Assembly (NCBI GenBank): GCA_017795105.1
Contig: CP051247.1
Span: 3,492,001 to 3,556,000, forward strand
Direction of reading: 5' to 3'
Source: Planctomycetaceae bacterium
GTDB taxonomy: Bacteria > Planctomycetota > Planctomycetia > Planctomycetales > Planctomycetaceae
DNA length: 64,000 bases
Numbering within the stretch: the first letter of the stretch is position 1; the number at the start of each line of letters is the position of its first letter. The notes beneath the pieces were generated by a model. It was not told the DNA's origin. It did no database searches and saw only the letters and a list, made by a program, of their open reading frames with translations. The position numbers and the translations under genes were made by a program. Shown here piece after piece: positions 23,150 through 32,040 of this stretch.

Positions 23150-23377
23150 GCACCCCTCGGCTGACGGATTCCAAGAGTCAGACAAGCAGGTCAGCTCGTC
23201 GACCCTCCCTGCCACGATTACTGAATCACCAAATCTCTATCGCATGAAGGGTGGCCCGTCCGACTCAGCGGGCGGGTCGCGCCAGCGACAAGAGGCGGCA
23301 CCATCCGCGTTGTGAATCTGGAATCGTCCGGCCCCGAAGAAATCTCGCACATGGCGCGTCCTCTCGTGACTTCGTCA

Positions 23378-23396
23378 CCCGTCCGTAACGGACGGG
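23378..23396. repeat. Perfect palindrome CCCGTCCGT-A-ACGGACGGG
   Basis: A 9-bp stem, followed by CCACCCC. A degenerate relative (CCCGTCCG then CGGGCGGG) lies near 23254. Confidence 0.55.
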
Positions 23397-23432
23397 CCAC
23401 CCCCATATGGGACGACCGGTAAGGGGTGGCCG

Positions 23433-23449
23433 TGATAGCTCCGCTATCA
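23433..23449. repeat. REP-like hairpin TGATAGC-TCC-GCTATCA
   Basis: A 7-bp perfect stem with a TCC loop, preceded by GGGGTGGCCG. Confidence 0.5.
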
Positions 23450-23574
23450 GGGCGGCGAAGCCGTGGGAGGATGCCGTTTGATGTGAGGAGAGAAGTCAGC
23501 GTTGCTTCGTGTTCCGGCTGGCTGTCGCCTCTAATCAATCAGTCGTCCAATCCCGTTCTCTGACGGCTGCGCCG

Positions 23575-23595
23575 CCCCGAAAGAATCTTTCGGGG
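23575..23595. repeat. Perfect palindrome CCCCGAAAGA-A-TCTTTCGGGG
   Basis: A 10-bp stem followed by CCACCCC, about 120 bp after the stop of the cytochrome gene on its strand. Confidence 0.55.
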
Positions 23596-23717
23596 CCACC
23601 CCTGTTGGTGCCCTGGTGCAAGGCACGTCCATTGACGCACAGACAAGAATGTCGGTGCCACGCGCGCCCAAGGTTCGAGGGCAGCAGCTTCTCGTTGCAC
23701 TGTTTCAAAACCCACCG

Positions 23718-26246
23718 CTACGAGACGGACTCATCCTCCGAAGTAGATCGATTTTCCAGCACAGCTGATGTCTTTCGGCGGCGCCACCAGGCGAAGCCGG
23801 CCATGCAGGCGATGGGGGTGCAGAAGGCGATCAGCAGTTGGCCCCAGGCGGAGAAGAGAACAATCTTGTGCACGAGGCCGGCGTGGTCGACGTCGGTGAC
23901 AGGGATCTGTCCGCTGTATTTGGCGACGTGATGCAGGAAGCTCGTCGCCAGATTTTCGGTCGGGATTTCCTTGTGACAAGCGGTGCACGTTCCCGCTCGA
24001 CTCATGATGGCGCGCTCGCGATCGTTCAGCGGACGGGACAACTGGAAGTGATGGCCAACCGTCATCAGCTGCTCCCCCTCTTCGCTCACGATCCGTGACC
24101 AGTCGGTATTCATGTTCTCAATCGCGTTCATCTGCGGCTGCGTTCGCTTCGGCAGAATCTCGCGATCAATCGTTTCCAGGTCGACGAAAATGTCTTCGTC
24201 CCACCCCCGCGGTCCGCCGATGCCATAGCCGAGTGCTTTGGGATCGGTGTGACACGACTCGCACGTCCGCGCGTTTTTCGTCATCGTGTGCGGCTGCGTG
24301 GGCGACATGTCGAGGGCGAGCTGGCCGTCGGCTCCGCCCCCTTCCGTGTCGGCATCGGTCTTGAAGATGTGGTTCACCAGAATCGGTTCGCCATCCTCGC
24401 CGATGATCGTGACCGACGGCTGGCATCCCGGAGCGAGCGGCGTGATTCGCCCTTCTCCGTTCACGCCGAGCATCGGATTCTCCCAACGAAGATACGACCG
24501 CTGTTCGGTAATCTTCCCCGGAATCATCAGATCGTAATCCGACTCGCCACGGTCGGCTTCATGCCCAGGTTCCATATGTTTGCGGCCGGCGGCGACCCAG
24601 TCGAAGTTCTCGTTGATTCCCTGCTCCGCGAGTGCTTTCCGCATCGCCTGAATCTCCGGATCCTCCTCGGTTCCCTCCTGCTGCTCGGGACATTCGTCCT
24701 TCCGCGAATAGTCGACCTTCACATGACAGCCATAACACTGTGGAGCCCAGGAAGCATGACAGCTGTAGCACTCCATGCGATCCATGTGCGAAGCGACCGT
24801 CGACATCGAGACCACGCCGCGCTCGCTGATCTCGTTGTCCTCCATCAGCTTCTTCAGCGGCTTCATGCGGAAGTCTTTTCCGTTCGCCGTGTGCACGATA
24901 ATGTGATCACCATCGCGAACGACGTTGCCGTACGGATTGCCCCGCGCGGTCAGCAGATAGCCATCCTTCGGCTCGTAGATCGTTCCCTGCAACGTGTGCT
25001 GGTTGAGCGTATTGGTCACGCCGCGAGCCGGACCCGTGGCCGGCTTCTCCTCATATTCATCCATGTAGCCGAGCGGCAGATCCCAGGGATACGCATCCGG
25101 CGTGCCGTGGCAGTCGGCGCATTCAATCTGCACGGCGGCGAGATTCGCTCCCGCCAGAAAGCCGTCGCTGTGCACGTCGATCGACGTGTGGCAGTCCTGA
25201 CAGGTCATCCCCTTGATGTAGTGAATGTCCTGCTCCATCGCGACGTAATGTTTTGTGTGCAGCTTCGGCTGCGGACTCCCGTCCTCGGCGAACGGCGATT
25301 CATAAGGAGTCTCCATCAACCCCTGAAAGGAAACGCCGATGCGCTTGCCGCGATCGTGACACGTCGTGCAGGTCTCGACCGGAATTCCCGAGTACGTCTT
25401 CTCGTGAACCGTCACCTTCGCTTCGCGGGTTCCCTGAATCGAATGCACGAGGCAATGGCCCGGCTGCTCGCGAGTGATGGTCTTGTCGTCCCCTTCATAG
25501 AACCCTTCGTTGCTGTAGGGAACGTGGCACGACGAACAACCCATGCCGCGGAAGTCGCCGCGTTTCTGACGCCCCTTCACCGCGTGATGACATCGCTGGC
25601 ATTCCTGCCGGATGTAAGTGAAGGCGGCGAGCGTCGGATCCTTCTTCACCTCGGCGGGATCGGTCGGAGCATCCGGAAGCGGTTCATGTCGATCGACCCA
25701 GACGTTCGGCTCCATGTTCTTGAGCCGCTGCATGTAGGCGCGATACTCCGGCGTGCCGAGACGATCGAGCGGGTCTTCCGGATTCTCGACCGCATAGTTG
25801 GCCCACTTGTGTTCGTACCCGGTGAGCGAACCGAACGCCCAGCAGACCCCCTGGATCTTGCCGGCTTCGGTCATCATCAAACTCTTCCACTGCACTTCGC
25901 AATGTTTGGGATGACACTGTCCACAGGTGTTGTCGTTAATCCACGGACTGCCGGGGTCGGGGTAGAAGGCGGCGGTTTGATGAGCCGCCTCTTTCTCGGT
26001 CGCGTTCGGGTCGCCGCCGTGGCAGACGACGCAGCCAGCCGGATCGCCGAGCTCTTCGCCCTTGACCATAATCCGATCGAGCATCTCGGAACCGGGCTCG
26101 CGAATCAGCTCGATCTCCGCATGACATTTCATGCACCCGGACGCAGCCGCCGCAGGATAGTGATCGATCAGTTTTTCTCCGGCTCCGACGGCGGAGCAAC
26201 AGAGGATTAACGCCAGCGCAATGCCGGAGAGCAGATGAGAAGACAT
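23718..26246 (-). CDS. Membrane-anchored 12-heme cytochrome c
   Basis: 842 residues with a signal peptide (MSSHLLSGIALALILCCSAVGA). Twelve CxxCH heme-attachment motifs are spread through the protein, in order CMKCH, CVVCH, CGQCH, CQRCH, CSSCH, CTTCH, CQDCH, CADCH, CYSCH, CYGCH, CESCH and CTACH. A membrane helix (about residues 790-815, FSAWGQLLIAFCTPIACMAGFAWW) and basic tail anchor it at the C-terminus. The domain should face the periplasm and carry electrons or reduce a small substrate. The heme order does not match nitrite, hydroxylamine or tetrathionate reductases that I can recognise, so the substrate is unknown. No partner oxidoreductase is adjacent; a sensor kinase follows upstream. 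Confidence 0.92.
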   Translation of the reverse strand: MSSHLLSGIALALILCCSAVGAGEKLIDHYPAAAASGCMKCHAEIELIREPGSEMLDRIMVKGEELGDPAGCVVCHGGDPNATEKEAAHQTAAFYPDPGSPWINDNTCGQCHPKHCEVQWKSLMMTEAGKIQGVCWAFGSLTGYEHKWANYAVENPEDPLDRLGTPEYRAYMQRLKNMEPNVWVDRHEPLPDAPTDPAEVKKDPTLAAFTYIRQECQRCHHAVKGRQKRGDFRGMGCSSCHVPYSNEGFYEGDDKTITREQPGHCLVHSIQGTREAKVTVHEKTYSGIPVETCTTCHDRGKRIGVSFQGLMETPYESPFAEDGSPQPKLHTKHYVAMEQDIHYIKGMTCQDCHTSIDVHSDGFLAGANLAAVQIECADCHGTPDAYPWDLPLGYMDEYEEKPATGPARGVTNTLNQHTLQGTIYEPKDGYLLTARGNPYGNVVRDGDHIIVHTANGKDFRMKPLKKLMEDNEISERGVVSMSTVASHMDRMECYSCHASWAPQCYGCHVKVDYSRKDECPEQQEGTEEDPEIQAMRKALAEQGINENFDWVAAGRKHMEPGHEADRGESDYDLMIPGKITEQRSYLRWENPMLGVNGEGRITPLAPGCQPSVTIIGEDGEPILVNHIFKTDADTEGGGADGQLALDMSPTQPHTMTKNARTCESCHTDPKALGYGIGGPRGWDEDIFVDLETIDREILPKRTQPQMNAIENMNTDWSRIVSEEGEQLMTVGHHFQLSRPLNDRERAIMSRAGTCTACHKEIPTENLATSFLHHVAKYSGQIPVTDVDHAGLVHKIVLFSAWGQLLIAFCTPIACMAGFAWWRRRKTSAVLENRSTSEDESVS

Positions 26247-26415
26247 GATGAGCCCGACTCGAATGAGTGGAAAATGAAGAGACCGTCAGGGCTCATCCTC
26301 TTGGGCTCACCGGCAGAATTCAAGAGCAATCGAAGATCGGCAGGTCGTTCGAACGCTTCCTCTCCCCCCGCGCTCAGAGAGGAGGCCGGGTATGAGGACG
26401 TCGAAACGCTGCATC

Positions 26416-28620
26416 TCACGAGGTCGATCGCAGAAAGCCGTCATCGGTCGGTGGAGAGATGATGGTCGCGTCGGGCGACATTCTGTCTGGAGCAGATTCT
26501 GCGGTGGGTTGCTCTTCGCCGATGTTGCTCTCCCACCAGGTTCTCGCCGATGAGCGCGTCCAACTCCCCGCCGACTGACAACTTGCCAGCTCCTGTTCGA
26601 GGGCAGCTGCGGAGGCGGGGCGATCGTCTTTGTTCTTGGCCAGGCACTTGAGGATCAGTCGTTCCAGGTCTTCATCGATCGTTCGGCCAAGTCGTGCCGA
26701 CGGTTTCTCGGGCGTCGTCTTCACATGGTCGTTGCAGATGTCGACGATACTGCGTCCCTGGAAGACAGTCGTGCCGGTGAGCAGGAAGTACCCCGCCGCC
26801 CCGACCGCGTAAAGATCGCTGCGAGCATCGAGCTTCTCGTGGCGGATCGCTTCGGGGGACAGATAAAGAGGTGTGCCGGTCAGCGAGCCGGCGAGGGTCG
26901 TGTTCTGATCCGCGTCGCGTGGCTTGACCAGACCGAAGTCGAGCAGCTTCACGAAATCGTGCAGGCCGCCGTATCGCGTCAGCATGATATTGGCCGGCTT
27001 CACATCGCGATGAATCATCCCGAGCTGATGAGCTTCGGAAAGCGAATCGCAGAGCTGACGCAGGATGTATATCACGCGACCTTCCGGCTGGGGACCGTGC
27101 TTCTGGATCAGGCTGTCGAGCGAGAAGCCATTGAGGTACTCCATCACATAATAGAAGACGCCTTCGACGGTATGGCCGTAATCGTAAATGGCGATCGTGT
27201 TGGGGTGCGTCAACTGGCTGGTCAGCTGGACTTCCCGTTCGAAGCGGGCCAGGGCCTGTTCGTCGGTTCGTTCGGCATGCAGCAGTTTGAGAGCTGTCGG
27301 GCGATGCAGCATCTGATGCCGGGCTCGGTAGACGACTCCCATGCCCCCTTCGCCGAGCTTCTCGTCGAGGGAGTACTGGCCGAGTTGCCGCGATTCGATC
27401 GCGGCCTGGCGAACCTTCAGGTCGAGATGCGACGCATAGTAGGTCAAACCGCAGAGCCCGAGCGTCGTTGCGATCAGCAATCCAGTGAGCACTCCGAACG
27501 CCATGCGGATCGAGTTCAACGGACCGAATGCTTCGGAGGCATTGAACTCGGTCGCCACGCCGATCTGATAATCGGGAAGCCAGGTCCACGCCCCCACGAC
27601 CGGCACGCCGCGATAGTCGCGATACCCCGTGACATCGACGCCGGTCTCCCCGTCGATTGCTCGGGCCACCATCTGCGTAAGCGGCTGCTCCGACCTGCGC
27701 TTCGCTGCACGCTTGCCCGCCATCAGGTTCACGCCGGGATCGCGAATCTGAATGTTAAGCAGCGAACGAACATGTTCCTCGTCCGGCAGCAGGCCGTTCG
27801 CTTTTAACTGCTCGTCGAAACGGCTGTTCGAGATCATCACTCCTTCGCGGTTGAAGGCGTAGGTCTCGCCCGTCTGCCCGGCATGGGCCACGGAAAGGAT
27901 CGATGTGAACTCCTCTTCCGGCCGGATTCGTAATCCCAGAGCCGCGACCGGCTGACCGTTGTCGTCGCTGACCGGCGTCACGAGATACATAACCGGAACT
28001 CCGACACGAGCCGTGCCGTCGATGTCGGGGTGAATCAGTTTGCTTTTGAACGGGGGGATCAGCAGCGTTTCCCCTTCGAAGACTGGAGCGAGTTTGTCGG
28101 CGAACAGGCTGGCGATCATGGCATCGCCGATTCCGATATCGAGGTCGCTGGCGAGAATCAACGAGTCCGAATTGATGAGCACGAAGCCGTTGGCGCGATG
28201 CGCCTCCATCCACGGCATGACATGGTCCCGCAATCGTCCGAGAGCCTCGGACGTGAGCAGATCAGCGACACGCTGCGCGGCGTCGGACCGTTCTGCGATC
28301 GAGGCCAGTTCGATGGCCGGTTGTCGGACCTCATCGTCTTCGCCCAGAGCGATCGTCTCCGACCGCTGGTCGGTCAGCCACAGTTCGAGGCCCGCCACAT
28401 CGGCATTCAGGAGCGACTGCAACTGGGAGGCCAGATTGGCTTTGACGGACGTTTCGACCGATCGCATCGTCCACCAGCCGACCGCTGCCACGACGATTGT
28501 GGTCAGGGCCGGGCCCAGCCACAGATGTTTCCGCACTCGCAGACTCGCCGTCAACGCCGAACCCGCCACCGACTTGAGCCGCGAGATATGGGTCTTCGAG
28601 GGCGATGGCGTGTGGCTCAT
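26416..28620 (-). CDS. Membrane Ser/Thr protein kinase with dCache-like sensor
   Basis: 734 residues. A membrane helix at about 33-55 (LWLGPALTTIVVAAVGWWTM) is followed by about 310 extracytoplasmic residues that look like a double Cache sensor (NGFVLINSDSLILASDLDIG, GQTGETYAFNREGVMISNSRF, GAWTWLPDYQIGVATEFNAS). A second helix at about 375-397 leads to a cytoplasmic Hanks-type kinase domain (about 415-680): GEGGMGVVYRAR, ALKLL with the Lys, HRDVKPANIM, LDFGLVKP, GTPLYLSPEAI. All catalytic residues are present, so it should be active. The tail is low-complexity. It is the reverse of the common kinase-then-sensor order. The ligand is unknown. Confidence 0.9.
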   Translation of the reverse strand: MSHTPSPSKTHISRLKSVAGSALTASLRVRKHLWLGPALTTIVVAAVGWWTMRSVETSVKANLASQLQSLLNADVAGLELWLTDQRSETIALGEDDEVRQPAIELASIAERSDAAQRVADLLTSEALGRLRDHVMPWMEAHRANGFVLINSDSLILASDLDIGIGDAMIASLFADKLAPVFEGETLLIPPFKSKLIHPDIDGTARVGVPVMYLVTPVSDDNGQPVAALGLRIRPEEEFTSILSVAHAGQTGETYAFNREGVMISNSRFDEQLKANGLLPDEEHVRSLLNIQIRDPGVNLMAGKRAAKRRSEQPLTQMVARAIDGETGVDVTGYRDYRGVPVVGAWTWLPDYQIGVATEFNASEAFGPLNSIRMAFGVLTGLLIATTLGLCGLTYYASHLDLKVRQAAIESRQLGQYSLDEKLGEGGMGVVYRARHQMLHRPTALKLLHAERTDEQALARFEREVQLTSQLTHPNTIAIYDYGHTVEGVFYYVMEYLNGFSLDSLIQKHGPQPEGRVIYILRQLCDSLSEAHQLGMIHRDVKPANIMLTRYGGLHDFVKLLDFGLVKPRDADQNTTLAGSLTGTPLYLSPEAIRHEKLDARSDLYAVGAAGYFLLTGTTVFQGRSIVDICNDHVKTTPEKPSARLGRTIDEDLERLILKCLAKNKDDRPASAAALEQELASCQSAGSWTRSSARTWWESNIGEEQPTAESAPDRMSPDATIISPPTDDGFLRSTS

Positions 28621-28809
28621 GGAAACAACATTTCAGGAATTCAGGTTCAACAGGACATCCCAGTCATTGTGCCCGATTCCCCCGTCGTCACAAGGACGCG
28701 GACCTGTTTTCAGAAAGATGAAGTGGATCTTAATGGATCGAAGACCACGGCAACGGCGGACCGGTGGATGTGGGGTTTGGCTCAACTGGTGTGGGCTCAA
28801 ATCGGGTGC

Positions 28810-28828
28810 CACTGGCATCTTGCAAGTG
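28810..28828. repeat. REP palindrome, family A (variant)
   Basis: CACTGGCA-TCT-TGCAAGTG preceded by GGGTGC; one mismatch in the stem. It is in tandem with the perfect copy 54 bp on. Confidence 0.75.
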
Positions 28829-28863
28829 CTTTCGTTTCACCCCGCCGTCACGGAAGTGGGTGC

Positions 28864-28882
28864 CACTGGCGTCTCGCCAGTG
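28864..28882. repeat. REP palindrome, family A
   Basis: CACTGGCG-TCT-CGCCAGTG preceded by GGGTGC, perfect 8-bp stem, 40 bp past the RAYT stop. Confidence 0.88.
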
Positions 28883-28921
28883 CTTTCGTTCCATCCTCCG
28901 CGACGTCGGTGAGTTGCGTCA

Positions 28922-29578
28922 TCAATCCCGAATACGGTTGCGAGAGTCTCTGACGAAGAAGTCGGGCGGCAGACGACTTAGCTCCGGAAGCGAGGAGTCG
29001 ATCAGCTCTCCATTCGAACGAAACCAGCGAGCGCTCGACCATTGCCAGAGGTGCGGATCTTCAACAAGCCCCCGTCGCACCGGATTCTCATGGATATACC
29101 GAATGGCGGTCATCACGGTTTGCTCGTCGAATAGATTTCGATCGTATCCGGGGCCTTCCTGCCAGAATCGAAATACGGTTTTCCCCGGTCGTTCTGTAAT
29201 GGTGAGCCGTTCGAGAAGTCCACGATTCGATTCTGAAAGGTCGTGTTTAATACGAACCGATACAGGACGTTTGATACCGGCCAGCAACCGGGAAATCGCT
29301 TTCGGTTCACCTGACTCGGGGAGGACCAGGAGATGAACGTGTTCGGGCATGAAGACGAATGCGATCAGCCGACAGGAATTCTGGCGGCAGGATTGCGTCA
29401 CACTTTCCGCCAGCCACGCTTGCCGTCGAGGATTCAGCAACGGCAGCCGCTGATAGGTGGAGAACGTCAACTCATGCAGATCGCCCGGCTCGTGGAAATG
29501 CTTGATCCGTTTGCGGTGAGACGATGGCATCAGTTCTCTTTCGGTGACATCGGGGATCGACGAGGTATGGCTGGCCAT
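28922..29578 (-). CDS. REP-associated tyrosine transposase (RAYT, Y1/HUH family)
   Basis: 218 residues from the ATG at 29578. The frame continues upstream only through a REP palindrome, so that part is not coding. An ATG at 29530 is also possible. The Y1 transposase motifs are present: HUH as MPEHVHLLVLP, with the C-terminal FWQEGPGYDRNLFDE holding the likely nucleophile Tyr and the YIHENPVRRGLVEDPHLWQWSSA block typical of RAYTs. RAYTs cut and move single-stranded REP palindromes and are normally single-copy, vertically held genes. This one is bracketed by family A palindromes in inverted orientation (28864 and 29605), which are its likely substrates. Confidence 0.9.
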   Translation of the reverse strand: MASHTSSIPDVTERELMPSSHRKRIKHFHEPGDLHELTFSTYQRLPLLNPRRQAWLAESVTQSCRQNSCRLIAFVFMPEHVHLLVLPESGEPKAISRLLAGIKRPVSVRIKHDLSESNRGLLERLTITERPGKTVFRFWQEGPGYDRNLFDEQTVMTAIRYIHENPVRRGLVEDPHLWQWSSARWFRSNGELIDSSLPELSRLPPDFFVRDSRNRIRD

Positions 29579-29604
29579 GATTCTTCGTCCAACGTTATCT
29601 GGAG

Positions 29605-29629
29605 CACTGGCGAGACGCCAGTGGCACCC
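29605..29629. repeat. REP palindrome, family A, upstream of RAYT
   Basis: CACTGGCG-AGA-CGCCAGTG followed by GCACCC, inverted relative to the copy at 28864. It lies 26 bp before the RAYT start. Confidence 0.88.
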
Positions 29630-29669
29630 TTTCGGGATCGCTGAATCGCCTCGAAGCGATCGATCCATC

Positions 29670-30335
<666 letters not shown>

Positions 30336-30429
30336 CGCTTCATCGTAATTCGAACCCCACGCCCCGCAACGGGGATGTCGGGGAGATTCTTGCGACCCGG
30401 GATCGACGTGAAGAACTCACCCCGTGTGC

Positions 30430-30571
30430 CACTGGCGTCCCGCCAGTGGGAGAGTTCGTGATCGGGCATCGAAGTTCCGTCATCTGTGTGTTCGAGCGGG
30501 TCGAACCGGAGCCGTTCTGATGATGGAACTGGTCGGTCTCGAGAGGACAATGCACTGGCGGGACGCCAGTG
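30430..30571. repeat. Inverted pair of family A REP palindromes
   Basis: CACTGGCG-TCC-CGCCAGTG at 30430-30448 (GTGTGC upstream) and CACTGGCG-GGA-CGCCAGTG at 30553-30571 (GCACCC downstream). The two copies point at each other, as in a BIME, across 104 bp with no gene. Confidence 0.85.
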
Positions 30572-30612
30572 GCACCCGTCAACGGTGTTTAGGACTTGCG
30601 AACCCAAGGTCC

Positions 30613-31017
30613 TCAGATCCAGCGATTCGTAACTGCCATGCTCACGAAAAATACCGCGACATAGGACAGGCAGGCTTGAAGGATCATAAAGGACAGTGCC
30701 GCAAGCCGGATCTCATTCAGTACCCATATTAAAAGACCAGACCAGATTAGCTGATACACATACAGCAGGTACACAATATTGAGTCTTGAAACGACGTCGT
30801 CGGGTATGGAGTTCACCGAGAATGCTGCACCGTAAACTAAGTGCCCAAGCGTGCACAACGATGGGGAGAATACAAGAGCTTTCGTCAGTGGGTTCGAAGC
30901 CGTCGGCGATTCGCTACGGGACCATAGCCCGATTCCGATAAACAGACTGGGCCATGAAATCCATGCGGCGAAGGTGAACGTGGTTGTGATGGTCTCGACG
31001 AGCAGATAAAGAAACAT
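30613..31017 (-). CDS. Small multi-pass membrane protein
   Basis: 134 residues from the ATG at 31017, which has GAGG seven bases upstream; the longer frame passes through REP palindromes and is not coding. Three or four membrane helices are visible (MFLYLLVETITTTFTFAAWI, the region around SLFIGIGLW, VYLLYVYQLIWSGLLIWVL and FMILQACLSYVAVFFVSMAV). Helices like these give no function. The gene sits between two REP pairs and is more AT-rich than its neighbours, which may point to recent acquisition. Confidence 0.6.
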   Translation of the reverse strand: MFLYLLVETITTTFTFAAWISWPSLFIGIGLWSRSESPTASNPLTKALVFSPSLCTLGHLVYGAAFSVNSIPDDVVSRLNIVYLLYVYQLIWSGLLIWVLNEIRLAALSFMILQACLSYVAVFFVSMAVTNRWI

Positions 31018-31146
31018 ACTCAAGCCTCGCCTTCCACGTCCGATCTGGCTATGTGTTAATACTTGTCGGTCTTCGCATTGTAGATCTATTTGTGTTCGCA
31101 TGTCACTACGAACTATTTTTGTCGCCCGGAATCCGCTTATGTGTGA

Positions 31147-31283
31147 CACTGGCGTCTCGCCAGTGGAAGCAACCTTCGACTCGGAGTGTGATGGTCGCGG
31201 CTGGCTACTGGTCAGGGCGAGCAAATGAGGGCATAGCAATGCCGAGCATCGAATAAGGCAACGGCACTGGCGGGACGCCAGTG
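31147..31283. repeat. Inverted pair of family A REP palindromes
   Basis: CACTGGCG-TCT-CGCCAGTG at 31147-31165 and CACTGGCG-GGA-CGCCAGTG at 31265-31283 with GCACCC after it. Same geometry as the pair at 30430-30571; it lies upstream of the small membrane protein gene. Confidence 0.85.
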
Positions 31284-31320
31284 GCACCCTGCGGCAATGC
31301 GGGATTCGCACCGCGCAACA

Positions 31321-31362
31321 AAAAAACCTCACGGCGACAATACGTCTGACCGTGAGGTTTTT
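31321..31362 (-). terminator. Rho-independent terminator after tRNA-fMet
   Basis: On the minus strand AAAACCTCACGG pairs with CCGTGAGGTTTT and a T run follows, a few bases past the tRNA 3' end. Confidence 0.85.
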
Positions 31363-31363
31363 G

Positions 31364-32040
<677 letters not shown>

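Larger units (their letters stand above)
22966..23717. other. Non-coding stretch packed with palindromes
   Basis: 752 bp between the helicase and cytochrome genes. It contains at least four hairpins (listed separately at 23127, 23378, 23433 and 23575), several flanked by GGGTGGC or GGCACCC. Open frames on both strands run through the palindromes and have no recognisable product. Confidence 0.6.
28621..28921. other. Intergenic region with two REP copies
   Basis: Between the RAYT and kinase genes. It holds the family A palindromes at 28810 and 28864 and nothing else recognisable; no protein is supported. Confidence 0.5.

Noticed and set aside
23218..23538. 106-codon minus-strand open frame
   Set aside because: It lies in a palindrome-dense stretch, has no family features and no ribosome site.
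24249..26210. 653-codon plus-strand open frame opposite the 12-heme cytochrome
   Set aside because: Antisense shadow; Arg/His-rich sequence with no recognisable feature, while the other strand has twelve heme motifs and a signal peptide.
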